Shown: in pieces, positions 52,693 through 61,534 of the stretch
How positions within the stretch are numbered: position 1 is the first letter of the stretch
How the letters are laid out: each line of letters starts with the position of its first letter
Assembly (NCBI GenBank): GCA_964584305.1
Contig: CAZOZL010000007.1
Span: forward strand, 1 to 64,000
DNA from: SB11 sp964584305
Lineage (GTDB): Bacteria > Bacteroidota > Bacteroidia > UBA8524
Direction of reading: 5' to 3'
DNA length: 64,000 nt
Notes under the pieces: generated by a model
Databases searched by the model: none
What the model saw: the letters and a program-made list of their open reading frames with translations, nothing else
Told to the model about the DNA's origin: nothing
Program-made: the position numbers and the translations under genes

Positions 52693-53931
52693 GTGAATTT
52701 TAAAGAAACATTACTACTTTCCTACAACTCTATAAAAATAAATAGATCGCGTACTATAATTACGCTTTCTATTATTGCAATAGGTATAATGGCTTTGGTG
52801 GGCATACTCTCATCTATTGATGCTATGAAAAGCTACCTAAGCAAGAGTTTTAGCGAAATGGGGGCAAACTCATACAATATTAAAAATCGCGGAAAACGAG
52901 TGCGTAGTGGCGGTAGAAGAAAAAAAAGTATCATATATCGTAAAATTAGTTTTGAAGAGGCTATACAATTTAAAAAAGACTATGCCTTTCCTGCTACCGT
53001 AGCAAACTCTGTAAATGTATCTTTTTTAAGTACTATTAAATACCGCTCTAATAAAACTAACCCTAATACCGTTGTTATTGGTATTGATGACAACTATCTA
53101 TCCGTATCGGGTTATAAACTCTCGAAAGGTAGAAATATCTCTGTTGCTGATATGGAAGGTGTTACCCCTGTAGCCGTTATAGGTACTGATATTGTTTCTA
53201 AACTTTTTCCTAATAATGCAAACCCTATTGATAAAACTATTTCTGTTGGCGGGATAAAAATGAGGGTGGTAGGGGTATTAGAGTCCAAAGGAAACTCAGC
53301 AGGTTTTGGTGGGGGAGATAAATTAGTTTACGTGCCGCTAACTTTTGCACGCAATAGGATGGGGGCAAAAAACAAATCGTTTGTTATTGCTGTGCAGATA
53401 ACCAATCCTATGGTAATGGATGCAGCCATATCAGAAGCGGAGGGCGTGTTTAGGCTGGTAAGAAAAATTCATACATTAGACGATAATAATTTTCAGATAA
53501 CAAAAAGCGACAATTTAGCGCAAGAACTGATTAAAGACCTTGATATGCTTACCTTTGTAGCCAATATTGTGGGTTTTATTACCCTTTTTGGCTCGCTTAT
53601 AGCATTAATGAATATAATGCTGGTTACTGTTACCGAGCGCACCCGTGAAATTGGGGTACGAAAATCGCTGGGGGCAACAAAATCTATCATTAAAAAACAG
53701 TTTTTATACGAAGCAATTACCATTAGTATTTTTGGTGGAATATTTGGGATTATATTAGGATTGGGCGTGGGTAATCTTATCTCTTTTGCCTTGGGGGTAG
53801 GTTTTATTATACCATGGCAATGGATTTTTTTAGCCGTTGCAATATCTATAATTGTGGGAGTATTAGGAGGGTACTACCCTGCCAGTAAAGCTGCCAAGCT
53901 AAACCCTATTGATGCTTTAAGGTTTGAGTAA
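52693..53931 (+). CDS. ABC transporter permease, MacB/FtsX type, 412 aa
   Basis: An N-terminal helix (about residues 18-40; IITLSIIAIGIMALVGIL), a periplasmic MacB-like domain (about 45-285) and three C-terminal helices (about 290-405) with the cytoplasmic loop TEREIGV-like TERTREIGVRKSLGATKS and final NPIDALRFE. MacB-type permeases export substrates or transmit mechanical signals without moving substrate through the membrane. The partner ATPase is not adjacent. The start is GTG at 52693 (MNFKETLLLSYNSIK), which matches family N-termini. Confidence 0.92.
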   Translation: MNFKETLLLSYNSIKINRSRTIITLSIIAIGIMALVGILSSIDAMKSYLSKSFSEMGANSYNIKNRGKRVRSGGRRKKSIIYRKISFEEAIQFKKDYAFPATVANSVNVSFLSTIKYRSNKTNPNTVVIGIDDNYLSVSGYKLSKGRNISVADMEGVTPVAVIGTDIVSKLFPNNANPIDKTISVGGIKMRVVGVLESKGNSAGFGGGDKLVYVPLTFARNRMGAKNKSFVIAVQITNPMVMDAAISEAEGVFRLVRKIHTLDDNNFQITKSDNLAQELIKDLDMLTFVANIVGFITLFGSLIALMNIMLVTVTERTREIGVRKSLGATKSIIKKQFLYEAITISIFGGIFGIILGLGVGNLISFALGVGFIIPWQWIFLAVAISIIVGVLGGYYPASKAAKLNPIDALRFE

Positions 53932-53961
53932 ATTATAGTACTTTTTTAAGTTTTTAAGTAG

Positions 53962-53969
53962 TACTTTTG
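53962..53969 (+). promoter_or_regulatory. -7 box TACTTTTG before the desaturase gene
   Basis: Exact TAnnTTTG, 26 nt before the ATG at 53996. -33 element not clear. Confidence 0.45.
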
Positions 53970-53995
53970 CGCCCGTTAACCAATAATACAAAATA

Positions 53996-55072
53996 ATGGC
54001 TGTAGTACGATTTAACAACAAAAACACAGAGTTCTTCACTACCCTTCGCAAACGTGTTGACGAGTATTTTAACCAAACGAAAAAACCAATTACAGGTAAC
54101 TTTAGGCTTTACCTTAAAACTATTATTCTTTTTACTACGCTTATAGCAAACTATATAGTGCTTACATTTTATACCCCCTCCCAAATTTGGGTAAGTGTTG
54201 TATTATGTATAATTATGGGGGTAAATTTTGCTGCCATAGGGTTTAATGTGATGCACGATGGCTCGCACGGTAGCTATTCCGACAATAAATTTATAAATAA
54301 AATAATGGCATTTTCTCTTAATCTTTTAGGAGGTAGTGCTTATATATGGAACTTGAAACATAATGTGAACCACCATACATTTACTAATATAGATGGTATG
54401 GATGATGATATTGACATAAAACCATTTATCCGTACTAATACCAACCAACCAAAATATTGGTTTCACCGTTTTCAGCACATTTATTTCATGGCATTGTACG
54501 GTTTAACCTATCTGTTTTGGATTTTTTACCAAGACTTTAAAAAATACTTTTTAAGTAGAGTATCAGAACATACACCTATGCGTAAAATGAGCTTTAGAGA
54601 CCATATAAACTTTTGGATGTCGAAAGTGATACATATAGGTATATTTATAGTAATTCCACTGTTTACGGTTGGTCTTGTCAAGTTTATGGTAGGTTACCTT
54701 ATAATGGCGGCTGTAACAGGTGTTTTAATAGCCGTTGTATTTCAATTAGCACATATAGTTAAAGAGGCTAACTTTAAAGCACCCAATGCGGAGAAAAAAC
54801 TAAGTATAGAGGAAGAATGGGCAGTTCATCAAATGAATACAACCGTAAATTTTGCTACAAAAAGTAAAAGTTTAGGTTGGTTATTAGGGGGATTAAACTT
54901 TCAGATAGAGCATCATTTATTTCCTAAAATTAGCCATATACATTACCCAAAAGTGAGTAAAATAGTACGTGATACGTGCAAAGAATTTAATGTAGTTTAT
55001 ACGGAGTTCCCTACTATGCTTCAGGCGTTTGTATCGCACGCCAAGTATATAAAACAATCAGGAGTGGCATAA
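53996..55072 (+). CDS. Membrane fatty acid desaturase, 358 aa
   Basis: Di-iron acyl desaturase that puts double bonds into membrane fatty acids. The three histidine boxes are present: HDGSH (about residue 86), HNVNHH (about 121-126) and QIEHH (about 302-306), with four hydrophobic segments between them (about 40-60, 62-82, 155-180, 215-255). The QIEHH third box and length place it with linoleoyl-CoA/front-end-like desaturases; the double-bond position is not predictable. There is no cytochrome b5 domain. A strong terminator follows. Confidence 0.94.
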   Translation: MAVVRFNNKNTEFFTTLRKRVDEYFNQTKKPITGNFRLYLKTIILFTTLIANYIVLTFYTPSQIWVSVVLCIIMGVNFAAIGFNVMHDGSHGSYSDNKFINKIMAFSLNLLGGSAYIWNLKHNVNHHTFTNIDGMDDDIDIKPFIRTNTNQPKYWFHRFQHIYFMALYGLTYLFWIFYQDFKKYFLSRVSEHTPMRKMSFRDHINFWMSKVIHIGIFIVIPLFTVGLVKFMVGYLIMAAVTGVLIAVVFQLAHIVKEANFKAPNAEKKLSIEEEWAVHQMNTTVNFATKSKSLGWLLGGLNFQIEHHLFPKISHIHYPKVSKIVRDTCKEFNVVYTEFPTMLQAFVSHAKYIKQSGVA

Positions 55073-55099
55073 TACCAAACTCAGAAAATTTATAATTAA

Positions 55100-55134
55100 A
55101 AACCTCAAGTGAAAATTTTTACTTGAGGTTTTTT
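55100..55134 (+). terminator. Terminator after the desaturase gene
   Basis: AAACCTCAAGT and ACTTGAGGTTT form a perfect 11-bp stem around a 10-nt loop, with a T run to 55134. Confidence 0.85.
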
Positions 55135-55148
55135 ATGTTTGCTACGAA

Positions 55149-55688
55149 ATGAAAAAAATCCTTCTTATTTCTGATACACACGGTTTTTTAGACCAAAAAA
55201 TATTAAATCACATAAAACAAGCTGATGAGATATGGCACGCTGGTGATTGGGGAACAATAGCCGTGAGCGATTATATAAAAAAACTAAAACCAGTGCGAGG
55301 CGTTTGGGGCAATATTGATGGACAGGAATTGCGGACAGAACACCCTTTACACAATCGTTTTATTTGCGAAGGTTTAGATGTTTGGATAACACATATAGGC
55401 GGATACCCTAATAAATACTCGCCAGCAATAAAAGAGGATATTAAAATAAACTCGCCACAGCTATTTATTAGTGGACACTCGCATATACTAAAGGTAGTGC
55501 GCGATACAAAGTTAAACCTGCTGCATATAAACCCTGGTGCTGTGGGTATTCATGGTTTTCATAAAGTGCGCACAATGGTACGTTTTACTATTAATGCAGG
55601 TAAAATTGCCAATGTTGAAGCAATAGAATTAGGCATGAGGGCGGACATAAATAATTTAGAAGACCCAATACTAACAAGTAGAGGGTAG
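55149..55688 (+). CDS. YfcE/MJ0936-type metallophosphoesterase, 179 aa
   Basis: Calcineurin-like phosphodiesterase fold with its metal ligands in order: SDTHGF (about residue 8), HAGDWG (about 31), GVWGNIDGQ (about 53), ITHIGGYP (about 77) and SGHSHI (about 108), ending in LHINPGAVG. Small proteins of this type hydrolyse phosphodiesters in vitro; the cellular substrate is generally unknown. ATG at 55149, 15 nt past the desaturase terminator. Confidence 0.94.
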   Translation: MKKILLISDTHGFLDQKILNHIKQADEIWHAGDWGTIAVSDYIKKLKPVRGVWGNIDGQELRTEHPLHNRFICEGLDVWITHIGGYPNKYSPAIKEDIKINSPQLFISGHSHILKVVRDTKLNLLHINPGAVGIHGFHKVRTMVRFTINAGKIANVEAIELGMRADINNLEDPILTSRG

Positions 55689-55951
55689 CACATTTAGTTA
55701 CGTGAGTAGAGTATATCTTTTTTGGAAAATATAGCTTACTGTAATTTGCACATGGGCTGCTACAGTCTCTTGAATTGGTTATACAGTAATGAAGAAATTT
55801 GTGAAATCTTGCTTATAAAAGGCTACGTGCGCAGAACACCCTTTCTTGGGCAAGACTTGCAGGGCTGCAAAGAGAGGGGCTGGGGGATAGTTAGAAAATT
55901 TGTGTGGGCTAAAGGGATACAGTTAAAACAGACTGCTATGAAAGCTAAAGA
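55689..55951. other. 263-nt gap between convergent genes
   Basis: A weak frame from a TTG at 55722 would give 77 residues, but its composition is unlike a protein and it overlaps the end of alaS. Nothing else recognised. Confidence 0.4.
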
Positions 55952-58597
55952 CTAAACATATTTCTTAGCTTTTTCTATTACAGCGTCTAATCCGCTTATA
56001 TCGCTACCACCGGCAGTTGCATAAAATGGCTGCCCGCCACCGCCGCCTTTTATCAGTTGAGCCAATTCACGAATTATTTTACCTGCATTATACCCTTTAT
56101 CTTTCACCAAGTCCTCACTAATTATTACCGTAATATTGGGTTTTTCGTTTACTTCAGCAGCCAAAACCAAGAAAATATTTTCTACTTCTTTGTTAAGAGC
56201 AAAAGCAAGGTTTTTAATAGCATCAGCACTATTTATACTTATACGGCGAGAAAGAAAATTTACCCCGTTTATATTCTCAAAAGCAGTTTTAAGTTCAGCC
56301 TTTACTTGCTGTACTTGGGCATTTTCTAAGGTTTCTAAACGTTTTTGCAAGCCTTCTTTTTCATTGATAAGGTTTTCTATTCCTTTTTTAAGGTCTTTAG
56401 GGTTGTTTAGCAATGTTTTAGCCTCTTCTACCAAGTGTATATGTTGGTTTATATATTCTTCGGCTTTATCGGCGGTAATAGCTTCAATACGGCGCACGCC
56501 TGCGGCTACCGAGCTTTCAGCAGTAATTTTAAAACACCCAATTTGCCCTGTGGCTGCAACGTGTGTGCCACCGCACAGTTCTACGCTATATTCTTTATCA
56601 AAAGTGATAACACGAACTGTATCGCCATATTTTTCACCAAATAGGGCGGTAGCACCTTGCGCTTGTGCTTCGGCAATGGGTATGCTGCGTTGCTCGTTCA
56701 ATGGGATATTCTCACGTATTTTTTGGTTCACAATGTGTTCCACTTTTTTTATTTCCTCATCAGTTACTTTAGTAAAGTGCGAGAAATCAAAACGCAAATA
56801 ATCAGGGGCTACTAAACTCCCTTTTTGGTTTATATGGCTGCCTAAAACCTGCTTTAAAGCTGCATGAAGTAAATGCGTAGTACTGTGATTATCAGCTATT
56901 AATATGCGGCGTTTGATGTTTACATGAGCCACGAAATCAGCATTGATATTTTGGGGCAATTTATCCGTTATATGAACTATAAGATTGTTCTCTTTTTGGG
57001 TATCAATAATATCTATTTTCTCATTAGCTGATTGTAAATAGCCTGTATCGCCCACCTGCCCGCCACTTTCACCATAGAAAGGAGTTTCGTTTAATATGAG
57101 TTGAAAAAACTGCTTCTTTTTAGCCTCCACCTTGCGGTATCGGGTAATTTTAACTTCTGCCTTTAAAGTATCGTAGCCTATAAACTCACTTTCAGTAGTA
57201 GTGTTTCCAATGCTTATCCAATCGTCCTTACTTACCTCTGCATCCTTACGGCTGCGGTTTTTTTGTTCTTTTAAGAGTGCTTCAAAACCAGCTATATCAA
57301 CTTTTAAGCCTCTTTCTTTAGCAATAAGAAGTGTCAAGTCGATAGGAAAACCAAAGGTGTCGTATAGTTTAAAGGCTTCTTCGCCTTTTAAATCATTATT
57401 TTTTATTAGTGATAACCCATTCTCTAAAGTCCTTAAAAAGCTAACTTCTTCTTCAAGTATTACTTTTTGTACAAAGTCTTGTTGTTGTTTCAGTTCGGGA
57501 AAGGCATCTCCAAACTCTTGTGCCAATACAGGCACTAATTCATTTATAAACGGTTTGCTAAGGTTTAAAAAGCTAAAACCGTACCGTATTGCACGGCGCA
57601 ATATGCGGCGTATTACGTAGCCTGCACCATTATTGCTTGGTAGTTGCCCATCGGCAATAGTAAAAGCTACGGCACGTACATGGTCAACAATTACACGTAT
57701 GGCTATATCAGTCTCTTTTGTTTTTATCCCCAAGCCCTTTGCCAAAGAGAGGGAGGCTGTGCTTGGGTCGCCTTCTGTATATTTTATATTACTTAGTTGT
57801 TCTACTTTTTTAATTAAAGGAGTGAACACGGAAGTATCGTAGTTGCTGGTTCTGTTTTCGACAGCCCGCACCAAGCGTTCAAGTCCCATACCTGTATCCA
57901 CGTGTTTAGCGGGCAGGTTGTGTAGTTTCTTGTCGGTAGTGCGGTTAAACTCCATAAATACCAAATTCCACAATTCAATCACTTGTGGGTGGTCGGCATT
58001 TACAAGGGTTTTCCCATCAATAGTTTTACGTTCATTATCAGGGCGCAGGTCAATATGTATTTCACTACATGGCCCACAAGGACCAGTATCGCCCATTTCC
58101 CAAAAGTTATCGTTTTTATCGCCTGTAAGTATATGATCTTCGGTAATGTATTTTTTCCAATGGTTGTATGCTTCTTGGTCAAAGGTAGTACCGTCAGTTT
58201 TATCCCCTTCAAACACAGTAACGTATAAACGGTCTTTATTTAGTTTAAAAACATCAGTTAATAATTCCCAAGCCCAAGCAATGGCTTCTTCTTTAAAAAA
58301 ATCACCAAAACTCCAATTGCCCAACATCTCAAACATGGTATGGTGGTAGGTATCATGTCCTACCTCTTCCAAATCATTATGTTTACCGCTTACTCGTAAA
58401 CATTTTTGTGTATCAGTAAGCCGTTTATTTTTGGCTTCTTCGTTTCCCAAAAAATAATCCTTAAACTGGTTCATGCCTGCATTGGTAAACATTAGCGTAG
58501 GGTCGTTTTTTATTACCAATGGGGCAGAAGGCACTATTTTATGCCCCTTACTCTCAAAAAAATCTAAAAATTGTTGCCTTATTTGTTGAGCGTTCAT
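55952..58597 (-). CDS. alaS: Alanyl-tRNA synthetase
   Basis: Charges tRNA-Ala and clears mischarged serine and glycine. The 881-aa protein has the class II catalytic core (IRQQFLDFFESKGHKIV, LMFTNAGMNQFKDYFLG, GNWSFGDFFKEEAI, MEFNRT, HVDTGMGLERL), the editing domain with zinc ligands HSTTHLLH (about residue 568) and CGGTHVAATG (about 676), and the C-terminal oligomerisation domain ending with the GGGGGQPFYATAGG block. ATG at 58597. It is single on the minus strand, with divergent envelope genes starting at 58769. Confidence 0.98.
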   Translation of the reverse strand: MNAQQIRQQFLDFFESKGHKIVPSAPLVIKNDPTLMFTNAGMNQFKDYFLGNEEAKNKRLTDTQKCLRVSGKHNDLEEVGHDTYHHTMFEMLGNWSFGDFFKEEAIAWAWELLTDVFKLNKDRLYVTVFEGDKTDGTTFDQEAYNHWKKYITEDHILTGDKNDNFWEMGDTGPCGPCSEIHIDLRPDNERKTIDGKTLVNADHPQVIELWNLVFMEFNRTTDKKLHNLPAKHVDTGMGLERLVRAVENRTSNYDTSVFTPLIKKVEQLSNIKYTEGDPSTASLSLAKGLGIKTKETDIAIRVIVDHVRAVAFTIADGQLPSNNGAGYVIRRILRRAIRYGFSFLNLSKPFINELVPVLAQEFGDAFPELKQQQDFVQKVILEEEVSFLRTLENGLSLIKNNDLKGEEAFKLYDTFGFPIDLTLLIAKERGLKVDIAGFEALLKEQKNRSRKDAEVSKDDWISIGNTTTESEFIGYDTLKAEVKITRYRKVEAKKKQFFQLILNETPFYGESGGQVGDTGYLQSANEKIDIIDTQKENNLIVHITDKLPQNINADFVAHVNIKRRILIADNHSTTHLLHAALKQVLGSHINQKGSLVAPDYLRFDFSHFTKVTDEEIKKVEHIVNQKIRENIPLNEQRSIPIAEAQAQGATALFGEKYGDTVRVITFDKEYSVELCGGTHVAATGQIGCFKITAESSVAAGVRRIEAITADKAEEYINQHIHLVEEAKTLLNNPKDLKKGIENLINEKEGLQKRLETLENAQVQQVKAELKTAFENINGVNFLSRRISINSADAIKNLAFALNKEVENIFLVLAAEVNEKPNITVIISEDLVKDKGYNAGKIIRELAQLIKGGGGGQPFYATAGGSDISGLDAVIEKAKKYV

Positions 58598-58768
58598 CTA
58601 TGTTTAATTGGAATTATTTTTGTTAAACTCTACATTCGCAAAGAATGAAGGCACAAAAATAGCAAAAGCAAGCTATGATTTGCTGATTTGTTGATTTGAA
58701 ATGGAGTAGTAATTAAACTTAAAAACACTGAAAGCTAACCATTGATAGACGATAGCAAAAACTGATAA

Positions 58769-59737
58769 ATGGCAAAAAAACCTAAATATCTTTACAATCC
58801 ACAAAGTCTTACCTATGAGGTAGAGCAACGCAATTGGGGGAAAATTGCATTTCGTATTTTTGGATTTTTATGTGCTTCGGTAGTGTTTGCTGCCTTAATT
58901 ATTTGGGGTGCGTATTCTTATTTTGAATCGCCTCAAGAAAAAATATTAGAGAAAAAAATAGAAAACTATAAGCTGCAACTATCACTATACGATAGGTCTA
59001 TTGATGATTTAACGGGAACATTAAACACGTTAATAGAGCGTGATACACAAATATACCGCATAGTTTTTGAAGCTGAACCTTTAAAAGATAGTATTACTGT
59101 TGCCAAAAAATTCTTGAAAAAATACGAAAACCTTAGAGGATTTGATAATGATGAGGAAGTACAACGCCTTAACAATAAGCTATTTCGTTTGGCAAGCAAC
59201 ATGAAAAAGCAAGAAAAATCGTTTGATGACATTATAGAGCGCGCCAAACGCAAGCAAGATATGTTTGCCAGCATTCCTGCTATACAACCTATTGAAAATA
59301 AGGATTTGACCCGTGTGGCATCAGGGTTTGGGTATAGAATACACCCCATATACAAAACCCGTAAAATGCACTCGGGTATGGATTTTACCGCTCCTAAAGG
59401 CACGCCAATATACTCCACAGGAAATGGAAAGGTAACTTTTGCAGGATACAACGAGGGCTATGGCTACCACATAATTGTGAACCACGGATATGGATATGAA
59501 ACCCTATATGCACACATGAGTAAAATGGAAGTACGAAGAGGCGAAGCGGTAACCCGAGGGCAAAAATTAGGAAAGGTAGGCTCAACAGGCTTATCTACCG
59601 CACCGCACTTGCACTATGAAGTGATGAAAAATGAACGTAAAGTAAACCCAGTACATTTTTATTATAATGATTTAACCCCTGAAGATTACGAAAAAATTAA
59701 AGAACTTGCAGCCTCAAACAATCAATCTTTTGACTAA
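58769..59737 (+). CDS. M23-family (LytM) metallopeptidase, membrane-anchored, 322 aa
   Basis: Cuts peptide cross-links of peptidoglycan or activates amidases. After a short cytoplasmic start there is one membrane helix (about residues 30-52; ASVVFAALIIWGAYSYF), then a coiled coil (about 55-165), then the M23 domain with zinc and catalytic residues HSGMDFTAP (about 200) and HLHYEV (about 280). GFGYRIHPIYKTRKMHSGMD is canonical. Both HxxxD and HxH are intact, so it should be active, facing the periplasm. It overlaps the MerR gene by one base (TAATG). Confidence 0.95.
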   Translation: MAKKPKYLYNPQSLTYEVEQRNWGKIAFRIFGFLCASVVFAALIIWGAYSYFESPQEKILEKKIENYKLQLSLYDRSIDDLTGTLNTLIERDTQIYRIVFEAEPLKDSITVAKKFLKKYENLRGFDNDEEVQRLNNKLFRLASNMKKQEKSFDDIIERAKRKQDMFASIPAIQPIENKDLTRVASGFGYRIHPIYKTRKMHSGMDFTAPKGTPIYSTGNGKVTFAGYNEGYGYHIIVNHGYGYETLYAHMSKMEVRRGEAVTRGQKLGKVGSTGLSTAPHLHYEVMKNERKVNPVHFYYNDLTPEDYEKIKELAASNNQSFD

Positions 59738-60087
59738 TGCTACCTGAAGAAGAAAACCCCGACAAATTATACTACTCCATTAGCGAAGTATCAAAAATAT
59801 TAGGAGTAAATGCTTCATTAATACGCTTTTGGGAGAAAGAATTCACTATTTTAAACCCCAAAAAAAGTAGTAAAGGCAATCGCCAGTTTACTAAAGAAGA
59901 TGTAGGCAACTTGCGGTTGATATACCACTTGGTAAAAGAGCAAGGATACACCCTACAAGGAGCGAATGAAAAAATTAGGTTAACTAAAAGCAAATCGAGC
60001 AAAAAAGTAGAAATTATAGATAGCCTGTACAAAGTACGCAACCTACTTACAGATATTAAAGATATAATGGACGAACAAGCTACATGA
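59737..60087 (+). CDS. MerR-family transcriptional regulator, 116 aa
   Basis: The MerR winged helix starts at about residue 12: LYYSISEVSKILGVNASLIR, FWEKEFTILNPKKSSKGN, RQFTKEDVGNLRLIYHLVKE. A dimerisation coil follows. There are no metal-binding cysteines. Proteins of this short type lie next to M23 peptidases in many Bacteroidota, from memory. It overlaps the upstream gene by 1 nt and the downstream gene by 4 nt (ATGA), so it is translationally coupled with both; regulation of envelope genes is likely but not shown. Confidence 0.93.
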   Translation: MLPEEENPDKLYYSISEVSKILGVNASLIRFWEKEFTILNPKKSSKGNRQFTKEDVGNLRLIYHLVKEQGYTLQGANEKIRLTKSKSSKKVEIIDSLYKVRNLLTDIKDIMDEQAT

Positions 60088-61130
60088 AAAAACTACAAAT
60101 CCTTATACTGTTTATATCCACAGTACTATCTGCCAGTAGCCAAACAGATAGTGCAAAAATTGTTACCGTTATAGGTGTAGGCGATATGATGCTGGGTACA
60201 AACTACCCAAGCACCAGACACTTAGCCCCTAATGATGGTAAGAATATATTAGATAGTGTAAAACACATTTTGCAAAATGCAGATATAACTTTTGGTAATC
60301 TTGAGGGTACACTGGCAGGAACAGCAGGCAAGGTAAAGCGTTGCCGAAATCCTAAATTGTGTTATGCCTTTCGCTCGCCAACACATTATGCCACCTATTT
60401 TAAAGAGGCAGGTTTTGATTTACTAAGCATAGCTAATAACCACAGTGGAGATTTTGGCACAAAAGGGCGTGAAATAACTATGCAAATGCTAAAACAAAAC
60501 GGTATTGCCTATGCAGGTTTGCTAAGTTGCCCCACAACAGTTATTGAAAAAAATGGAGTAAAATATGGATTGGCTGCCTTTGCCCCCAATAGCGGCACAG
60601 TAAACATTAGAAATATTAAAAATGCCAAAAAAATAATAAAAGGATTAGATAGTATTTGCGATATTATAATAGTTTCGTTTCACGGTGGTGGAGAAGGACG
60701 TAGCAAACAACACGTAACTAAAAAAACGGAGTACTACGTGGGCGAAAATAGAGGCAATGTATATGCTTTTAGCCATGCAGTGATAGATGCGGGTGCTGAT
60801 ATTGTTTTTGGACACGGACCACACGTTACCCGTGCCATAGAGTTGTACAACGATAGGCTAATTTGTTATAGCTTAGGCAACTTTGCTACCTACGACCGTT
60901 TTAGCCTTAGAGCCGAAAGTGGCGTAGCCCCAATAGTGAAAGTAAGCATTAGCCCAAAGGGCAAGTTTATAAAAGCCCAAATAATACCTATAAAACAGAT
61001 AGGCGAGGGGATACCCCGTATTGATACTACCAAAAAATGGGTAATAAAAATAATACAACAACTTACCGCACAAGACTTTCCCAATACGCCGCTACGCATT
61101 AGCAATAGTGGGCTGGTAGTGAAGAAATAG
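60084..61130 (+). CDS. CapA/PgsA-like metallophosphoesterase-fold protein, 348 aa
   Basis: A signal peptide (about residues 1-19, ending SASSQ) is followed by a CapA domain: GVGDMMLGTNYP (about 30-41), FGNLEGTLAG (about 70), SIANNHSGDFG (about 112), IIVSFHGGGEGRS (about 192) and GADIVFGHGPHVTRAIE (about 235), with LICYSLGNFATY. CapA proteins take part in poly-gamma-glutamate or capsule synthesis in Gram-positives; in Bacteroidota the role is unclear. Metal ligands look complete. Coupled to the M23 and MerR genes, it is probably an envelope enzyme. Confidence 0.93.
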   Translation: MKKLQILILFISTVLSASSQTDSAKIVTVIGVGDMMLGTNYPSTRHLAPNDGKNILDSVKHILQNADITFGNLEGTLAGTAGKVKRCRNPKLCYAFRSPTHYATYFKEAGFDLLSIANNHSGDFGTKGREITMQMLKQNGIAYAGLLSCPTTVIEKNGVKYGLAAFAPNSGTVNIRNIKNAKKIIKGLDSICDIIIVSFHGGGEGRSKQHVTKKTEYYVGENRGNVYAFSHAVIDAGADIVFGHGPHVTRAIELYNDRLICYSLGNFATYDRFSLRAESGVAPIVKVSISPKGKFIKAQIIPIKQIGEGIPRIDTTKKWVIKIIQQLTAQDFPNTPLRISNSGLVVKK

Positions 61131-61263
61131 GATAACAATCCCTTCCAGCCTAAGAAGGTACACTCGCAATAACGGGATTTGTGTCAGTGTTGTACAGGTA
61201 TAACCACCCCTTCCAAATTAACTATTAGCACTATCAACTAAGTACCCTTCCCCTAAAGGGGAA

Positions 61264-61311
61264 GCCAAATTGTAGTACAGGTGGAAATTTGAAATACATT
61301 GGTAGGGGTTA
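61264..61311. repeat. Dispersed intergenic repeat, copy 2
   Basis: Matches 40070-40116 from GCCAAATTG to GTTA with scattered mismatches, including the identical AATACATTGGTAGG. Confidence 0.65.
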
Positions 61312-61359
61312 TTTAGCCTTTACCTATACTGGCATTGCGAGAAGAAATTTGCAATGGAT

Positions 61360-61379
61360 TGTGCGGCTGTTTCCCTCCT
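61360..61379 (+). repeat. 20-bp element shared with 52084-52103 (inverted)
   Basis: TGTGCGGCTGTTTCCCTCCT, a perfect match to the opposite strand at 52084-52103. Confidence 0.8.
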
Positions 61380-61534
61380 ACGGTGGGTATGTGTGTGGTA
61401 TAGGAGGGACTAAAGGGTGGTCTAAAACGCACCAGTATGCTACCCCTTCTAAAAACTCTAAACTAAAACGTGTTGTCCACGCTTGTGGAATATCCGTTTA
61501 TAGAAACACTTGGCAAACTGTATCTTTGCAGTAA

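Larger units (their letters stand above)
61131..61534. other. 404-nt intergenic region with degenerate repeats
   Basis: Holds relatives of the elements at 40070 and 52084, an AGCCTAAGAAGGT hairpin remnant near 61148, a TTCCCC/GGGGAA hairpin at about 61248-61263 and GGCATTGCGAGAAG at 61331. A frame of 81 codons from a TTG at 61289 crosses these repeats and is not credible as a gene. No promoter was recognised for the ligase gene. Confidence 0.65.

Noticed and set aside
55722..55955. 77-codon frame from TTG after the phosphodiesterase gene
   Set aside because: Rare start, no recognisable motif, amino acid use unlike a protein, and it overlaps the 3' end of alaS on the other strand.
57201..57620. 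139-codon and other plus-strand frames inside alaS
   Set aside because: Shadow frames of a clear housekeeping gene.
61289..61534. 81-codon frame before the ligase gene
   Set aside because: It starts with TTG and runs through intergenic repeat fragments shared with other gaps, so its sequence is explained by the repeats.
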